Positions 9,332 through 18,922 of a DNA stretch of 64,000 nucleotides are shown one piece after another (position 1 is the first letter of the stretch; each line of letters opens with the position of its first letter). The position numbers and the translations under genes were made by a program. Origin of the DNA: Mesorhizobium sp. WSM4904. GTDB lineage: Bacteria > Pseudomonadota > Alphaproteobacteria > Rhizobiales > Rhizobiaceae. The notes beneath the pieces were generated by a model that was not told the DNA's origin, did not search any database, and saw nothing but the letters and a program-made list of their open reading frames with translations. The stretch is from NCBI RefSeq assembly GCF_029674545.1, contig NZ_CP121354.1, positions 3,605,001-3,669,000 on the forward strand, in the 5' to 3' direction.

Positions 9332-10613
9332 TGAGCGAGGCGGCTGCAGCCCGATCGCCGGCAGGCGCCTTTTCAGGCTTCGAGCGTATGGTGGCATGGC
9401 GCTACCTGCGCTCGCGCCGCAAGGAGACGGTGATCTCGGTCATCGCCTCGATCTCCTTCCTCGGCATCATGCTGGGCGTGGCGACGCTGATCGTCGTCAT
9501 GGCGGTGATGAATGGTTTTCGCGCCGAGCTTCTTACACGCATTCTCGGTGTCAACGGCCATCTGATCGCGCAGCCGCTCGATTCGCCGCTGGAGGACTAC
9601 GCCCAGGTGGCGAGCCGTATCAACGGTGTTGCCGGTGTCAAATACGCCATACCGCTGATCGACGGGCAGGTGCTGGCGCAAGGCAATGTCGGCGGCGGCG
9701 CCGGCGCGCTGGTGCGCGGCATTCGCGCGGAAGACCTCGGCAAGATCTCGATCGTTTCCAGCAACATCAAGCAGGGCACGCTCGACGGTTTCGACACCGG
9801 CGATGGCGTGGCGATCGGCAAGCGCATGGCCGAGAATCTGGGGCTGGTGCTCGGCGACACCATCACGCTGATCTCGCCGGAAGGCGACGTCACGCCGCTC
9901 GGCACGACGCCGCGCATGAAGGGCTACAAGGTGGCGGCGATCTTCGAGGTCGGCATGTCGGAGTATGACAGCTCGATCGTCTATATGCCGTTCTCGGAAG
10001 CGCAGCTCTATTTCAACATGGACGGGCGGGCGCAGACGGTCGAGATCTATGTCGACAATCCCGACAATGTCGATGCGCTGAAGCCGCAGGTGGAACAGGC
10101 GGCGCAACGGCCGATCGAGCTCGTCGACTGGCGCCAGCGCAACGAGACCTTCTTCTCGGCGCTGCAGGTCGAGCGCAACGTCATGTTCATGATCCTGACG
10201 CTGATCGTGCTGGTGGCGGCGCTCAACATCATCTCCGGCCTCGTCATGCTGGTGAAGGACAAGGGCCACGACATCGCCATCCTGCGCACGATGGGCGCCT
10301 CGCGCGGCGCGATCCTGCGCATCTTCCTGATGACGGGCGCGGCGATCGGCGTCACCGGCACCATCGCCGGCGTGCTGCTCGGCGTCGTCATCTGCCTCAA
10401 CATCGAATCGATCCGCCAGTTCTTCTCCTGGATGACGGGTAGGATCCTGTTCAACCCCGAGCTCTATTTCCTCAGCCAGCTGCCGGCGAAAATGGATGCG
10501 CGCGAGACCACCTATGTCGTCATCATGGCGCTCGGCCTATCCTTCATCGCGACCGTGTTTCCGGCCTGGCGGGCGGCCCGGCTCGATCCGGTCGAAGCCC
10601 TGAGGTACGAGTG

Positions 10614-10614
<1 letters not shown>
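9331..10614 (+). CDS. lolC: lipoprotein-releasing ABC transporter permease, LolC/LolE family
   Basis: Inner-membrane subunit of the LolCDE system that extracts mature lipoproteins for delivery to LolA. The 427-residue protein has one N-terminal helix (after the [16 protein letters not shown] amphipathic start), a large periplasmic MacB-like domain and three C-terminal helices of the FtsX type, ending in [18 protein letters not shown], the family signature. Alphaproteobacteria usually carry a single permease gene here, acting as a homodimer in place of LolC plus LolE, so the symbol is approximate. It overlaps both proS and lolD by one base. Confidence 0.93.
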
Positions 10615-11294
<680 letters not shown>

Positions 11295-11314
11295 GGTGTG
11301 TGTCTCCCGACGTC

Positions 11315-11520
11315 GTCATCCTAGGGCGGAGCGACGCGAAGCGGAGCGAAGACCCTAGGATCCATGCCGTTACCTCTGCCGAAGAATGCAACGCTGCAGA
11401 ATGGGGCAGAGGTTGGCTCCTTGGGAGCCTTTTTCTGCATCGCAGTATCGCCTCTATATCACGGCATGGATTCTAGGGTCTGCGCGCGTCGCTTCGCTCC
11501 TTGCTCCGCCCTAGAATGAC
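11315..11520. repeat. long inverted repeat, CTAGGG family, copy 1
   Basis: Left arm about 11315-11373 (GTCATCCTAGGGCGGAGC through CTAGGATCCATGCCGT) and right arm about 11460-11520 (ACGGCATGGATTCTAGGGTC through CTAGAATGAC) are near-complementary, about 60 bases each. The centre, with its own CTCTGCC/GGCAGAG pair, separates them. Related copies lie at 21968-22147 and 36475-36857. It fills most of the 409-base gap after lolD. Confidence 0.85.
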
Positions 11521-11703
11521 AAAGCGGTGGGTGTGTTGGCCAATCGCAAAGGGCCGTGTTCTGCCCGCGTAGCAACCTCATCAACCTTTCCTTAACCGTG
11601 CCCAAACGGATCGCCGGGATTCGCCCGGCGCGTCGCTCCCTGATCGTTGACATTCGAACAAAATTAGAACAAATTACGAACATATCAACAACAGGAGAGA
11701 GTT

Positions 11704-11790
11704 ATGGCCGATCTGGTTCAGGATGTCGTCTCGCTGGTTTGCATGAGCACCTTCCTCATTTCCATGGCGATCTGGATTGGCGCCATGTGA
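11704..11790 (+). CDS. 28-residue single-helix membrane peptide
   Basis: A short frame, ATG 11704 to TGA 11790, preceded by a good AGGAGAGAG ribosome site seven bases upstream. The peptide begins MADLVQDVVSLVCMST and continues as one hydrophobic helix ending IWIGAM. An AT-rich stretch with GAACAAAATTAGAACAAATTACG just upstream could carry a promoter. Very short hydrophobic peptides of this kind recur in rhizobial genomes, but no function is known to me. The strong ribosome site and clean helix argue that it is made. Confidence 0.6.
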   Translation: MADLVQDVVSLVCMSTFLISMAIWIGAM

Positions 11791-11947
11791 TCGGGCGGCT
11801 CGCCGCCGCTTGCCCCGGGGGCAAGGGTCCGCCCTCTGTTTGGAGCAGGCAAGAGCCCGCCCTGGGACGGGCAAGAGCCCACCCCTTGTTAAGTCTTTCT
11901 TGGCCGCGCCGCCGCTAGGCTGGTTTCCGAAACTGGAGCCAAAGGCA

Positions 11948-13198
11948 GTGTCGGTCATCGTCACGGTCACCCTCGTGGCCGGAAATCTCGGACTGATCTT
12001 TCTTTTGATGACGGCGCCGCTCGGGCGGCGCACGGTTCGCGTCAGCCGTCTTGTGGCGGCTGACGTGAACCGCCTCTGGCAGGCGCTTTGGCCGTTCGGC
12101 AGCGATGCCGGCTGGTCGGGTGAAATCCTCTCCGCCGAACCGCTGGACGGCGAGGGGACGGCACTGATCAAACTGTCCTGGGAAGGGCGCGATGGCCGGC
12201 CGATCGAGCGCAAGGCACGGTTCGACGACGTGGTGGAAGGCAGGCGCTTCTCGATGCGGGTCATCGAGGACACGGCGCTCGATTCCTCGTTCTGGGCCAA
12301 TTATCGCGAAACCGCCGAGCTCGTCCCAGAAGGGGATGGAACGCGGGTCACGCTTACACAAACCGATCGCTATCGCGGGTTCGCCTTCCTGATCTTCCGC
12401 TTCTTCGCCATGCGCCGCGAGCTCGCCAAGCTGCAAGTCTGGGCGAGAACCGGAACCTATCGCAAGGGCGGCTGGTTCGAGCATCCGGTGAGCCAGATCG
12501 GTTTCGCTCTGCTTTCGGCCTTCATCCTGTGGCCGTTCTTCGGGCTCAATCCCGGCGGGCTGGCGCTGGCCGCCATCCTGACCTCGGTGGTCGCCCTGCA
12601 CGAGCTTGGCCATATGGCGGCGTTCCGCCTCACCGGGCATCGCCAGGCGCGGATGATCTTCATCCCGCTGCTCGGCGGCATCGCCATGGGCGGCAGGCCC
12701 TATGACAGTCGCTTCGAGGTCGCCTTCGTGGCGTTGATGGGCGCGGGCTTCTCCGCCTTCCTGGTGCCTCCCCTGATCGCCGCCAGCGGCCTTGCCGGCA
12801 GCGAAGGGCATCGCCTTGCGGCAATGCTGCTGGCGACGCTTGCCGGCTGCGCCTCGCTGTTCAACATCGCCAATCTGGTGCCGGTGTGGAAGTTCGACGG
12901 CGGCCAGGTGCTGCGCCAGATCTGTCCGGGGCCGCTCGCGCTGGCGCTGGCGTCCTTCCTGCTCTTGTCCGCGCTGCTGGCGCTCGGCTGGCGCGCCGGT
13001 TTCTCGCCCAGCTTCCTGCTCATTGCCGGCGCGGTGTTTTCGATGCTGAGCCTGCTCACCGTCGGAAGCGGCGTGAAGCCGCGTCATGAGCTGAAGCCGA
13101 TCCGGACCTTCGACCGCTTGGCCATGGCCGGCGCGCTGCTCGCGGTCTTTGCCATTCACGGCTATGGCGTGCTCTGGGCCTCCGCGCAACTGATGTAG
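11948..13198 (+). CDS. site-2-protease-like M50 metalloprotease with N-terminal SRPBCC-like domain
   Basis: A 416-residue membrane protein. An N-terminal helix (about residues 3-22) leads into a cytosolic-looking domain (about 30-175) whose VSRLVAADVNRLWQAL and ETAELVPEGDGTRVTLTQTD resemble SRPBCC/polyketide-cyclase folds. Then follow about six helices containing the zinc motif HELGH at residues 218-222 and, late, NLVPVWKFDGGQ, which stands for the family NPxPxxPLDGG with its aspartate ligand. These are the hallmarks of intramembrane proteases of the M50 type. I chose GTG 11948 because upstream codons translate a G+C repeat; an ATG at 12008 is an alternative. Substrate unknown. Confidence 0.75.
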   Translation: MSVIVTVTLVAGNLGLIFLLMTAPLGRRTVRVSRLVAADVNRLWQALWPFGSDAGWSGEILSAEPLDGEGTALIKLSWEGRDGRPIERKARFDDVVEGRRFSMRVIEDTALDSSFWANYRETAELVPEGDGTRVTLTQTDRYRGFAFLIFRFFAMRRELAKLQVWARTGTYRKGGWFEHPVSQIGFALLSAFILWPFFGLNPGGLALAAILTSVVALHELGHMAAFRLTGHRQARMIFIPLLGGIAMGGRPYDSRFEVAFVALMGAGFSAFLVPPLIAASGLAGSEGHRLAAMLLATLAGCASLFNIANLVPVWKFDGGQVLRQICPGPLALALASFLLLSALLALGWRAGFSPSFLLIAGAVFSMLSLLTVGSGVKPRHELKPIRTFDRLAMAGALLAVFAIHGYGVLWASAQLM

Positions 13199-13204
13199 TT
13201 GTGG

Positions 13205-13948
13205 TCAGCCCGTCTTTCGGTCCAGATCGGCGACTGGGACCGCTGCAGGGCCGAACACGTCCTCGAAGGCGGATTTCAGCGCGACGTCGAGGTCGGCCAT
13301 GGTCACCGGCAGGCCGAGGTCGACAAGGCTGGTGACGCCGTGGTCCGAGACGCCGCAAGGCACGATGCCGCTGAAATGACCGAGCTCCGGCTCGACATTG
13401 ATGGCGATGCCGTGAAAACTCACCCAGCGCCTGAGCCTGATGCCTATTGCCGCGATCTTGTCCTCGGCGGGCGAGCCGTCCGGCAGGGCGGGGCGATCCG
13501 GCCGCACCACCCAGACGCCGACCCGGTCCTCGCGCCGCTCGCCGCGCACGTTGAAGGCGGCGAGCGTGCCGATGATCCATTCTTCGAGCGCCGCCACGAA
13601 GGCGCGGACATCCTCGCGCCGGCGCTTCAAGTCCAACATCACATAGGCCACACGCTGGCCGGGGCCGTGATAGGTGTATTCGCCGCCTCGGCCCGCGGCG
13701 AATACCGGGAAACGGTCGGGCTCGATCAGGTCCTCGATGCGCGCGCTGGTTCCGGCCGTATAGAGCGGCGGATGCTCGACCAGCCAGACCATCTCGCCGG
13801 CGGCGCCGCTGCGGATCGCCTCGGCGCGCGCTTCCATGAAGGCGAGCGCATCAGGATAGGGGGTCAAGCCGGGCTCGATCACCCATTCGACCGGCGCCGA
13901 ACCGGGAAGGGGCAGAAACGACGTGGCGATCTGGCTGCGGTCTGTCAT
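13205..13948 (-). CDS. lipB: octanoyl-[acyl-carrier-protein]:protein N-octanoyltransferase
   Basis: Moves octanoate from acyl carrier protein to lipoyl domains, the first step of lipoate assembly (247 residues). Visible motifs: [33 protein letters not shown] with the conserved Arg-Gly-Gly, [17 protein letters not shown] with the catalytic lysine, and [12 protein letters not shown] with the catalytic cysteine. I chose ATG at 13948, preceded by AGAAGAGA; 23 more in-frame codons upstream look non-coding. It converges with the protease gene, with six bases between the stops. Confidence 0.94.
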   Translation of the reverse strand: MTDRSQIATSFLPLPGSAPVEWVIEPGLTPYPDALAFMEARAEAIRSGAAGEMVWLVEHPPLYTAGTSARIEDLIEPDRFPVFAAGRGGEYTYHGPGQRVAYVMLDLKRRREDVRAFVAALEEWIIGTLAAFNVRGERREDRVGVWVVRPDRPALPDGSPAEDKIAAIGIRLRRWVSFHGIAINVEPELGHFSGIVPCGVSDHGVTSLVDLGLPVTMADLDVALKSAFEDVFGPAAVPVADLDRKTG

Positions 13949-14143
13949 GGCGCGTCTCTTCTGAGGCGCGCCATGGTTGGAACCGGATCCAGGCGGGCTC
14001 AGATTATGTGTTTGCACCCCAAAAATCCGTCAGCGGCTTCGGGCGATGTGCAATTGCCCCTCATATGGCGGCAATCGACAAAAACGTCCAGTTCCGCCGG
14101 CTCGCGGCAAGGCTGTGAGGCATTGTGCCAGATGCTTTGTCCG

Positions 14144-14193
14144 ATGCATGTCGTCCTCCCAAAACCGCACCGCACTTTTGGGCGACATACATT
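14144..14193. repeat. intergenic repeat, copy 2 (second module only)
   Basis: ATGCATGTCG at 14144-14153 pairs with CGACATACAT near 14184-14193 (one mismatch), enclosing CCCAAAA and TTTTGGG as inner arms. It matches the second module of the copies at 7788-7860 and 32163-32267. It lies in the 330-base gap between lipB and tRNA-Leu, which otherwise shows only the tRNA promoter. Confidence 0.75.
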
Positions 14194-14215
14194 AGCGAAT
14201 ATTCCGCACGGCGCA

Positions 14216-14244
14216 CTTGTTTCGCCGGAAACGATTTGCTACAG
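14216..14244 (+). promoter_or_regulatory. sigma-70-type promoter of tRNA-Leu
   Basis: CTTGTT at 14216-14221 and CTACAG at 14239-14244 are separated by exactly 17 bases and resemble the alphaproteobacterial CTTGAC/CTATAT consensus. The expected start is near 14251, about 28 bases before the mature tRNA. Confidence 0.6.
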
Positions 14245-14278
14245 GCCCCGGGCCGGACGGTTCCGGCTCCTACCACGT

Positions 14279-14363
14279 GCGGTCGTGGCGGAATTGGTAG
14301 ACGCGCAGCGTTGAGGTCGCTGTGGGGCAACCCGTGGAAGTTCGAGTCTTCTCGACCGCACCA
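14279..14363 (+). tRNA. tRNA-Leu (anticodon GAG)
   Basis: The 85-base sequence has an acceptor stem GCGGTCG/CGACCGC, a D arm with TTGGTAGACGC, and an anticodon stem CAGCG/CGCTG with loop TTGAGGT (anticodon GAG). It also has a long variable arm TGGGGCAACCCGT typical of class II tRNAs, a TTCGAGT T-loop and an encoded 3' CCA. It reads CUC and CUU codons. All stems pair by eye. Confidence 0.95.
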
Positions 14364-14517
14364 AGTTCTTCCGACAAGACCGTTTCTGATCCGCCGGCAG
14401 GACCTGCGCCAGCGATCAATATCGCGGGCTTCCGACTGCTTTTGGAGGCTGAAACGGTAACGGCGGCGTGTCATGCAGACCTCGCCGCCGCACTCGCAAT
14501 CCTGCTCGATCAGAGCG

Positions 14518-15417
14518 TCAGGCCGCCTTCTTCGTCCGCGCCAGCGTATCGGCCACGACCTCGCCGAACGAGGCCGGAGTCGGCACGATCACGACGCCGG
14601 CATCCTTCAGGATCTCGACCTTTTCCTGCGCCGACTCGCCGAAGGCCGAGATGATCGCGCCGGCATGGCCCATGCGGCGGCCCTTCGGCGCCGAAAGGCC
14701 GGCGATGTAGGCGATCAGCGGCTTCCTCATATTGTCGCGCGCCCAGATCGCGGCTTCGGCTTCCTGCGGTCCGCCAATCTCGCCGATCATCACCACGGCG
14801 TCGGTGTCCTCGTCGCGCTCGAAGAGCTGGAGGATGTCCTTGAAGGACGAGCCGTTGATCGGATCGCCGCCGATGCCGACGCTGGTCGACACGCCGATGC
14901 CGAGCGCCTTCATCTGCGAGGCCGCCTCGTAGCCCAGAGTGCCGGAGCGCCCGACGATGCCGACGCGGCCGGGCAGATAGATGCTGCCCGGCATGATGCC
15001 CATCAGCGCCTGTCCGGGCGTGATGACGCCGGCGCAGTTCGGCCCGACCAGCCGCATGCGGTCCTCGAAGCGATAGCGGCGCATGTAGCGCTTGACCTGC
15101 ATCATGTCCTGCGAGGGGATGCCGTCGGTGATGCAGACGCAGAGCTTTATGCCGGCGTCGGCCGCTTCCATGATCGAATCGGCGGCGAAGGGCGGCGGCA
15201 CGAAGACGATGCTGGCTTCGGCGCGGGTCTCGCGCACCGCGCCCTTGACGGTGTTGAAGACAGGCAGGCCGAGATGCGTCTGGCCGCCCTTGCCGGGGGT
15301 AACGCCGCCGACCAGCTTGGTGCCGTAGCGCTTCATGTCCTCGGCGTGGAAGCTGCCGATCTTGCCGGTGAACCCTTGCACGATGACGCGCGTGCTGCGG
15401 TTGAGCAGGATTGCCAT
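14518..15417 (-). CDS. mtkB: malate--CoA ligase (malate thiokinase) alpha subunit
   Basis: A 299-residue member of the succinyl-CoA synthetase alpha family. Seen: CoA-binding [42 protein letters not shown] and the phosphohistidine motif [10 protein letters not shown] with His251. The family alone cannot separate succinate from malate specificity. Assignment to malate thiokinase rests on the neighbours: mtkA 13 bases upstream, then malyl-CoA lyase and serine-glyoxylate aminotransferase, the classical serine-cycle set. The enzyme would form malyl-CoA from malate, ATP and CoA. No ppc gene follows, unlike in model methylotrophs; the next feature is tRNA-Leu. Confidence 0.88.
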   Translation of the reverse strand: MAILLNRSTRVIVQGFTGKIGSFHAEDMKRYGTKLVGGVTPGKGGQTHLGLPVFNTVKGAVRETRAEASIVFVPPPFAADSIMEAADAGIKLCVCITDGIPSQDMMQVKRYMRRYRFEDRMRLVGPNCAGVITPGQALMGIMPGSIYLPGRVGIVGRSGTLGYEAASQMKALGIGVSTSVGIGGDPINGSSFKDILQLFERDEDTDAVVMIGEIGGPQEAEAAIWARDNMRKPLIAYIAGLSAPKGRRMGHAGAIISAFGESAQEKVEILKDAGVVIVPTPASFGEVVADTLARTKKAA

Positions 15418-15430
15418 TTCTCGACCTCCC

Positions 15431-16618
15431 TCAGGCTGCTTTTTTGTTCTTGGCGGCCGCGCGCCAGGCGGCGACGGCTTTCTCTGCGGCTTCGGCCAGC
15501 GTGTCGGCGACGATCACCTTCTCGCCGGAATCGGCCAGGATGCGGCGTCCTTCCTCAACCTTGGTGCCGGAGAGCCGCACCACCAGCGGCACATCGACGC
15601 CGACCTCGCGGATCGCCTTGATGACGCCCTCGGCCACCCAGTCGCAGCGGTTGATGCCGGCAAAGATGTTGACCAGGATGGTCTCGACCTGTCTGTCGCC
15701 GAGCACGGCGCGGAAGGATTTCGCCACACGCTCGGGGGAGGCGCCGCCGCCGATGTCGAGGAAGTTGGCCGGCTCGCCACCGGCGATCTTGATCATGTCC
15801 ATCGTCGCCATGGCGAGGCCGGCGCCGTTGATGATGCAGCCGATATTGCCGTCCAGCCCGACATAGGAGAGGCCGCGGTCGCTGGCGAAAGTCTCACGCG
15901 GGTCTTCCTGGCTCTTGTCGCGCAGCTCGGAAATTTCCGGGCGGCGGAACAGCGCGTTCTCGTCGAAGGACATTTTGGCGTCGAGCGCGACGAGGCTGCC
16001 GTCGCGGGTCACCACCAGCGGATTGATCTCCAGCATCGAGGCGTCATAGTCGCGGAACACCTGGTAGCAGCCGAGGATGGTTTCGGTGGCCTTGCCGATC
16101 AAGTTGCTCTCAAGGCCGAGGCCGAAAGCGATCTCGCGCGCCTGGAACCCCTGCATGCCGACGCCGGGATCGACGGTGGCGCGGATGATGGAATCCGGCT
16201 TCTTTTCGGAAATGTCCTCGATCTCCATGCCGCCGGCGGCCGACGCCACGATCATGACGCGCTCCTCCTTTCGGTCGAGCACGAAGCCGAGATAGAGTTC
16301 CTGCGCGATGTCGACCGCTTCCTCGAGATAGAGGCGCGAGATCAGCTTGCCGCGTGGGCCGGTCTGCTGGGTCACCAGCTTGCGGCCGAGCATGGCTTCC
16401 GCCGCGCTGGAGATCTCCTCGTCGTTGGAGCACAGCTTGATGCCGCCGGCCTTGCCGCGCGCGCCGGAATGAACCTGCGCCTTCAGCACCCATCTCGAGC
16501 CGCCGATCTCGCGCGCCCGGTAGGTCGCCTGCTCGGGGCTGTAGGCAAGCCCGCCGCGAGGCACATGCACGCCGTGACGGGCGAGCAGTTCCTTGGCCTG
16601 GTATTCGTGAATGTCCAT
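15431..16618 (-). CDS. mtkA: malate--CoA ligase (malate thiokinase) beta subunit
   Basis: A 395-residue ATP-grasp subunit of the succinyl-CoA synthetase beta family, starting [17 protein letters not shown] after a GGGAGGA ribosome site. Visible: [16 protein letters not shown] in the ATP-grasp fold, EINPLVV in the metal-binding part, and the C-terminal flavodoxin-like half with [16 protein letters not shown]. It pairs with mtkB to make malyl-CoA. A longer frame open upstream to 17023 overlaps the malyl-CoA lyase gene and is not used. Confidence 0.88.
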   Translation of the reverse strand: MDIHEYQAKELLARHGVHVPRGGLAYSPEQATYRAREIGGSRWVLKAQVHSGARGKAGGIKLCSNDEEISSAAEAMLGRKLVTQQTGPRGKLISRLYLEEAVDIAQELYLGFVLDRKEERVMIVASAAGGMEIEDISEKKPDSIIRATVDPGVGMQGFQAREIAFGLGLESNLIGKATETILGCYQVFRDYDASMLEINPLVVTRDGSLVALDAKMSFDENALFRRPEISELRDKSQEDPRETFASDRGLSYVGLDGNIGCIINGAGLAMATMDMIKIAGGEPANFLDIGGGASPERVAKSFRAVLGDRQVETILVNIFAGINRCDWVAEGVIKAIREVGVDVPLVVRLSGTKVEEGRRILADSGEKVIVADTLAEAAEKAVAAWRAAAKNKKAA

Positions 16619-16638
16619 CTTGTCCTCCCGGTAATTCT

Positions 16639-17601
16639 TTAATGCGCCGCGCCATGCGCCTGGCCGGCGCGCTCGATCGCCTCGCTCACCACCAGCACGT
16701 TGCGCGCCATGCGCTCGGACGCGGCGTCGATCATCTTGCCGTCGAGCGCGGCGGCACCCTTGCCGAGCGCCTCCGCCTCCTTCAGCACCTCGAGGATGCG
16801 CCGGGCGCGCGTCACCTCCTTTTCCGGCGGCGAGAACACATCGTTGGCCAAAGCGATCTGCGAGGGATGGATCGCCCATTTGCCTTCGATGCCGAGTGCC
16901 GCGGCACGCCTGGCGGCGGCCGTGTAGCCTTCGGGATCGGAGAAATCGCCGAACGGCCCGTCGATGGCGCGCAAGCCATAGGCCCGGCAGGCGACCGTCA
17001 TCCGCGACAGCGCGAAATGCCACTGGTCGCCGGGGTAGTCGGGGTTCAAGCCGCCGATGTTGACGGTGCGCGCCTTGTTGCTGGCGGCATAGTCGGCGAC
17101 GCCGAAATGCATCGCCTCCAGGCGGCCGGGCGTGGCGGCGATCGCCTCGACATTGGCCATGCCGAGCGCCGTCTCGATCAAGGCTTCGAGGCCGACGCGG
17201 GTCTTATAACCCTTGGCCATCTCGATCTGGTTGACCATGGCCTCGACCATATAGAGGTCGGCCGGAACGCCTACCTTCGGCACCAGGATGGTGTCCAGAC
17301 GGTCGCCGGCCTGTTCCATGACATCGACCACGTCGCGGTACATGTAATGGGTGTCGAGGCCGTTGATGCGCACCGAGACGGTCTTGCCCTTGGCGCGCCA
17401 GTCGATGTCGTTCAGCGCCTGGATGATGTTCTTGCGGGCGCGCTCCTTGTCCGGCGGCGCGACGGCGTCCTCGATGTCGAGGAAGACGAAGTCGGCGGCG
17501 CTGCTCGCCGCCTTGTCGATCATTTCCGGGCTGGAGCCTGGAACCGCCAGCTCGCTGCGCTGGAGCCTGAGCTTCTTGAGGTGGTTGATGGTGTGGCTCA
17601 T
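16639..17601 (-). CDS. mcl: L-malyl-CoA/beta-methylmalyl-CoA lyase
   Basis: HpcH/HpaI-family aldolase (320 residues) that cleaves malyl-CoA to acetyl-CoA and glyoxylate. Visible: [17 protein letters not shown] at the N-terminus, [17 protein letters not shown] with acidic metal-site residues, [10 protein letters not shown], and [13 protein letters not shown] with the catalytic glutamate. [17 protein letters not shown] is at the CoA-binding end. It lies between sgaA (10 bases upstream) and mtkA (20 bases downstream), so the four genes form one operon converting malate plus CoA to acetyl-CoA and glyoxylate. Confidence 0.93.
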   Translation of the reverse strand: MSHTINHLKKLRLQRSELAVPGSSPEMIDKAASSAADFVFLDIEDAVAPPDKERARKNIIQALNDIDWRAKGKTVSVRINGLDTHYMYRDVVDVMEQAGDRLDTILVPKVGVPADLYMVEAMVNQIEMAKGYKTRVGLEALIETALGMANVEAIAATPGRLEAMHFGVADYAASNKARTVNIGGLNPDYPGDQWHFALSRMTVACRAYGLRAIDGPFGDFSDPEGYTAAARRAAALGIEGKWAIHPSQIALANDVFSPPEKEVTRARRILEVLKEAEALGKGAAALDGKMIDAASERMARNVLVVSEAIERAGQAHGAAH

Positions 17602-17611
17602 CGTCCGCTCC

Positions 17612-18802
17612 TCACGCCGCCTCGGCGACCGGCATTGCGGCGGTGCGCCGGAAGTGGTCGATCGCGGCCGCCACGCCGGAGCCCGGCGCCAGGCGCACGC
17701 CGCAATCGAGCAGCGCCATTTCGGCCGCCGACAGCGAGGCGCAGACCATCACCTCGTTCAGCCAGCCGAGATGGCCGATGCGGAAGACCTTGCCGAACAC
17801 CTTGTTGAGGCCACCGCCGAGCGATGTCTGGTAGGTGCGGTAGGCGCGCTTGACGACGTCGCCGCTGTCGATGCCTTCCGGCACCAGGATCGCGCTCACC
17901 GTGTCGGAGTGCCATTGCGGCGCCTTGGCGCAGAGCTTCAGCCCCCAGGCGTCGACCGCCTTGCGCACGCCCTCGGCCAGGCGATGGTGGCGGGCGAAGA
18001 TGTTGTCCAGCCCTTCCTCGGCGATGAGGTCGAGCGAGGCGCGCAGGCCGCGCAGCAACTGCGTGGCGGGCGTGTAGGGGAAGTAGCCGGCGTCATTGGC
18101 GCGGATCATGTCCTCGAAGGAGAAGTAGCAGCGCTGGTGGGTCGCAACCCGCGACGCGGCCAGCGCCTTGTTGCTGACCGACAGGAAGCCGAGGCCGGCC
18201 GGCAGCATGAAGCCTTTCTGCGAACCGCTCACCGCGCAGTCGACACGCCATTCCTCCTGGCGGAAGTCGATCGAGCCGATCGAGGACACGCCGTCGACGA
18301 AGAGAAGCGCAGGGTGGTTCACGGCGTCGAGCGCGGCGCGGCAGCCGGCGACGTCGCTGGTGACGCCGGTCGCGGTTTCGTTCTGCGTGCAGAACACCGC
18401 CTTGATGCGGTGCGCCTTGTCCGCCCGCAGTCTCTCGGCATAGAGGTCGAGCGGGACGCCCGTTCCCCATTCGCAGTCGATGACGTCGACGTCGAAGCCG
18501 AGGCGCTCGGCCATGTCGACCCACAGATGCGAGAACTGGCCGAAGCGCGACATCAGCACCCGGTCGCCGGGGTTGAGCACGTTGGTCATCGCCGCCTCCC
18601 AGGCGCCGGTGCCTGACGATGGATAGATGAAGACGCGGCCGGTCTCGTTCTTGAAAACTCGCTTGATGTCCTCGAACAGCGGCAGCGTGAGATTGGGGAA
18701 GGAGGCGGCGCGCATGTCCTCCATCGGCAGGTTCATGGCCTGCCGGACCTCTTCGGGAATATTGGTGGGTCCTGGGATGAAAAGATGGGTGAACCCAGCC
18801 AT
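17612..18802 (-). CDS. sgaA: serine--glyoxylate aminotransferase
   Basis: Class V PLP aminotransferase (396 residues) transferring the amino group of serine to glyoxylate, giving hydroxypyruvate and glycine in the serine cycle. Visible: FIPGPTNIPEEVRQAMN at the N-terminus, SSGTGAWEAAMTN, the FCTQNETATGVTSDV stretch, VDGVSSIGSIDFR with the cofactor aspartate, and SGSQKGFMLPAGLGFLS with the Schiff-base lysine. The protein closely follows the serine-glyoxylate branch. It is first in the operon; the regulator gene lies 120 bases upstream on the same strand. Confidence 0.92.
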   Translation of the reverse strand: MAGFTHLFIPGPTNIPEEVRQAMNLPMEDMRAASFPNLTLPLFEDIKRVFKNETGRVFIYPSSGTGAWEAAMTNVLNPGDRVLMSRFGQFSHLWVDMAERLGFDVDVIDCEWGTGVPLDLYAERLRADKAHRIKAVFCTQNETATGVTSDVAGCRAALDAVNHPALLFVDGVSSIGSIDFRQEEWRVDCAVSGSQKGFMLPAGLGFLSVSNKALAASRVATHQRCYFSFEDMIRANDAGYFPYTPATQLLRGLRASLDLIAEEGLDNIFARHHRLAEGVRKAVDAWGLKLCAKAPQWHSDTVSAILVPEGIDSGDVVKRAYRTYQTSLGGGLNKVFGKVFRIGHLGWLNEVMVCASLSAAEMALLDCGVRLAPGSGVAAAIDHFRRTAAMPVAEAA

Positions 18803-18895
18803 GCGCGAACTCCTCCGATCGTTGGGATTGTTCGGGGAGTGTCGTTGGGGCGGCGTGTCGCAACAACACCTTGCCGGGTAAGTTGTCGCCGCGCG

Positions 18896-18916
18896 CGGGT
18901 AGGGCGGACCTACCCG
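18896..18916 (-). terminator. GC-rich inverted repeat after the LuxR-type regulator gene
   Basis: CGGGTAGG (18896-18903) and CCTACCCG (18909-18916) form an eight-pair stem with a five-base loop, six bases past the regulator stop. A further CCCTACCC lies at 18921-18928. There is no T tract, so it could be a weak terminator, an RNA structure or a regulator-binding element in front of sgaA. Confidence 0.35.
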
Positions 18917-18922
18917 GGCTCC

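Noticed and set aside
11777..11947. 57 codons upstream of the GTG chosen for the M50 protease
   Set aside because: They translate a spacer of GGGCAAGAGCCC-like repeats and partly overlap the 28-codon gene.
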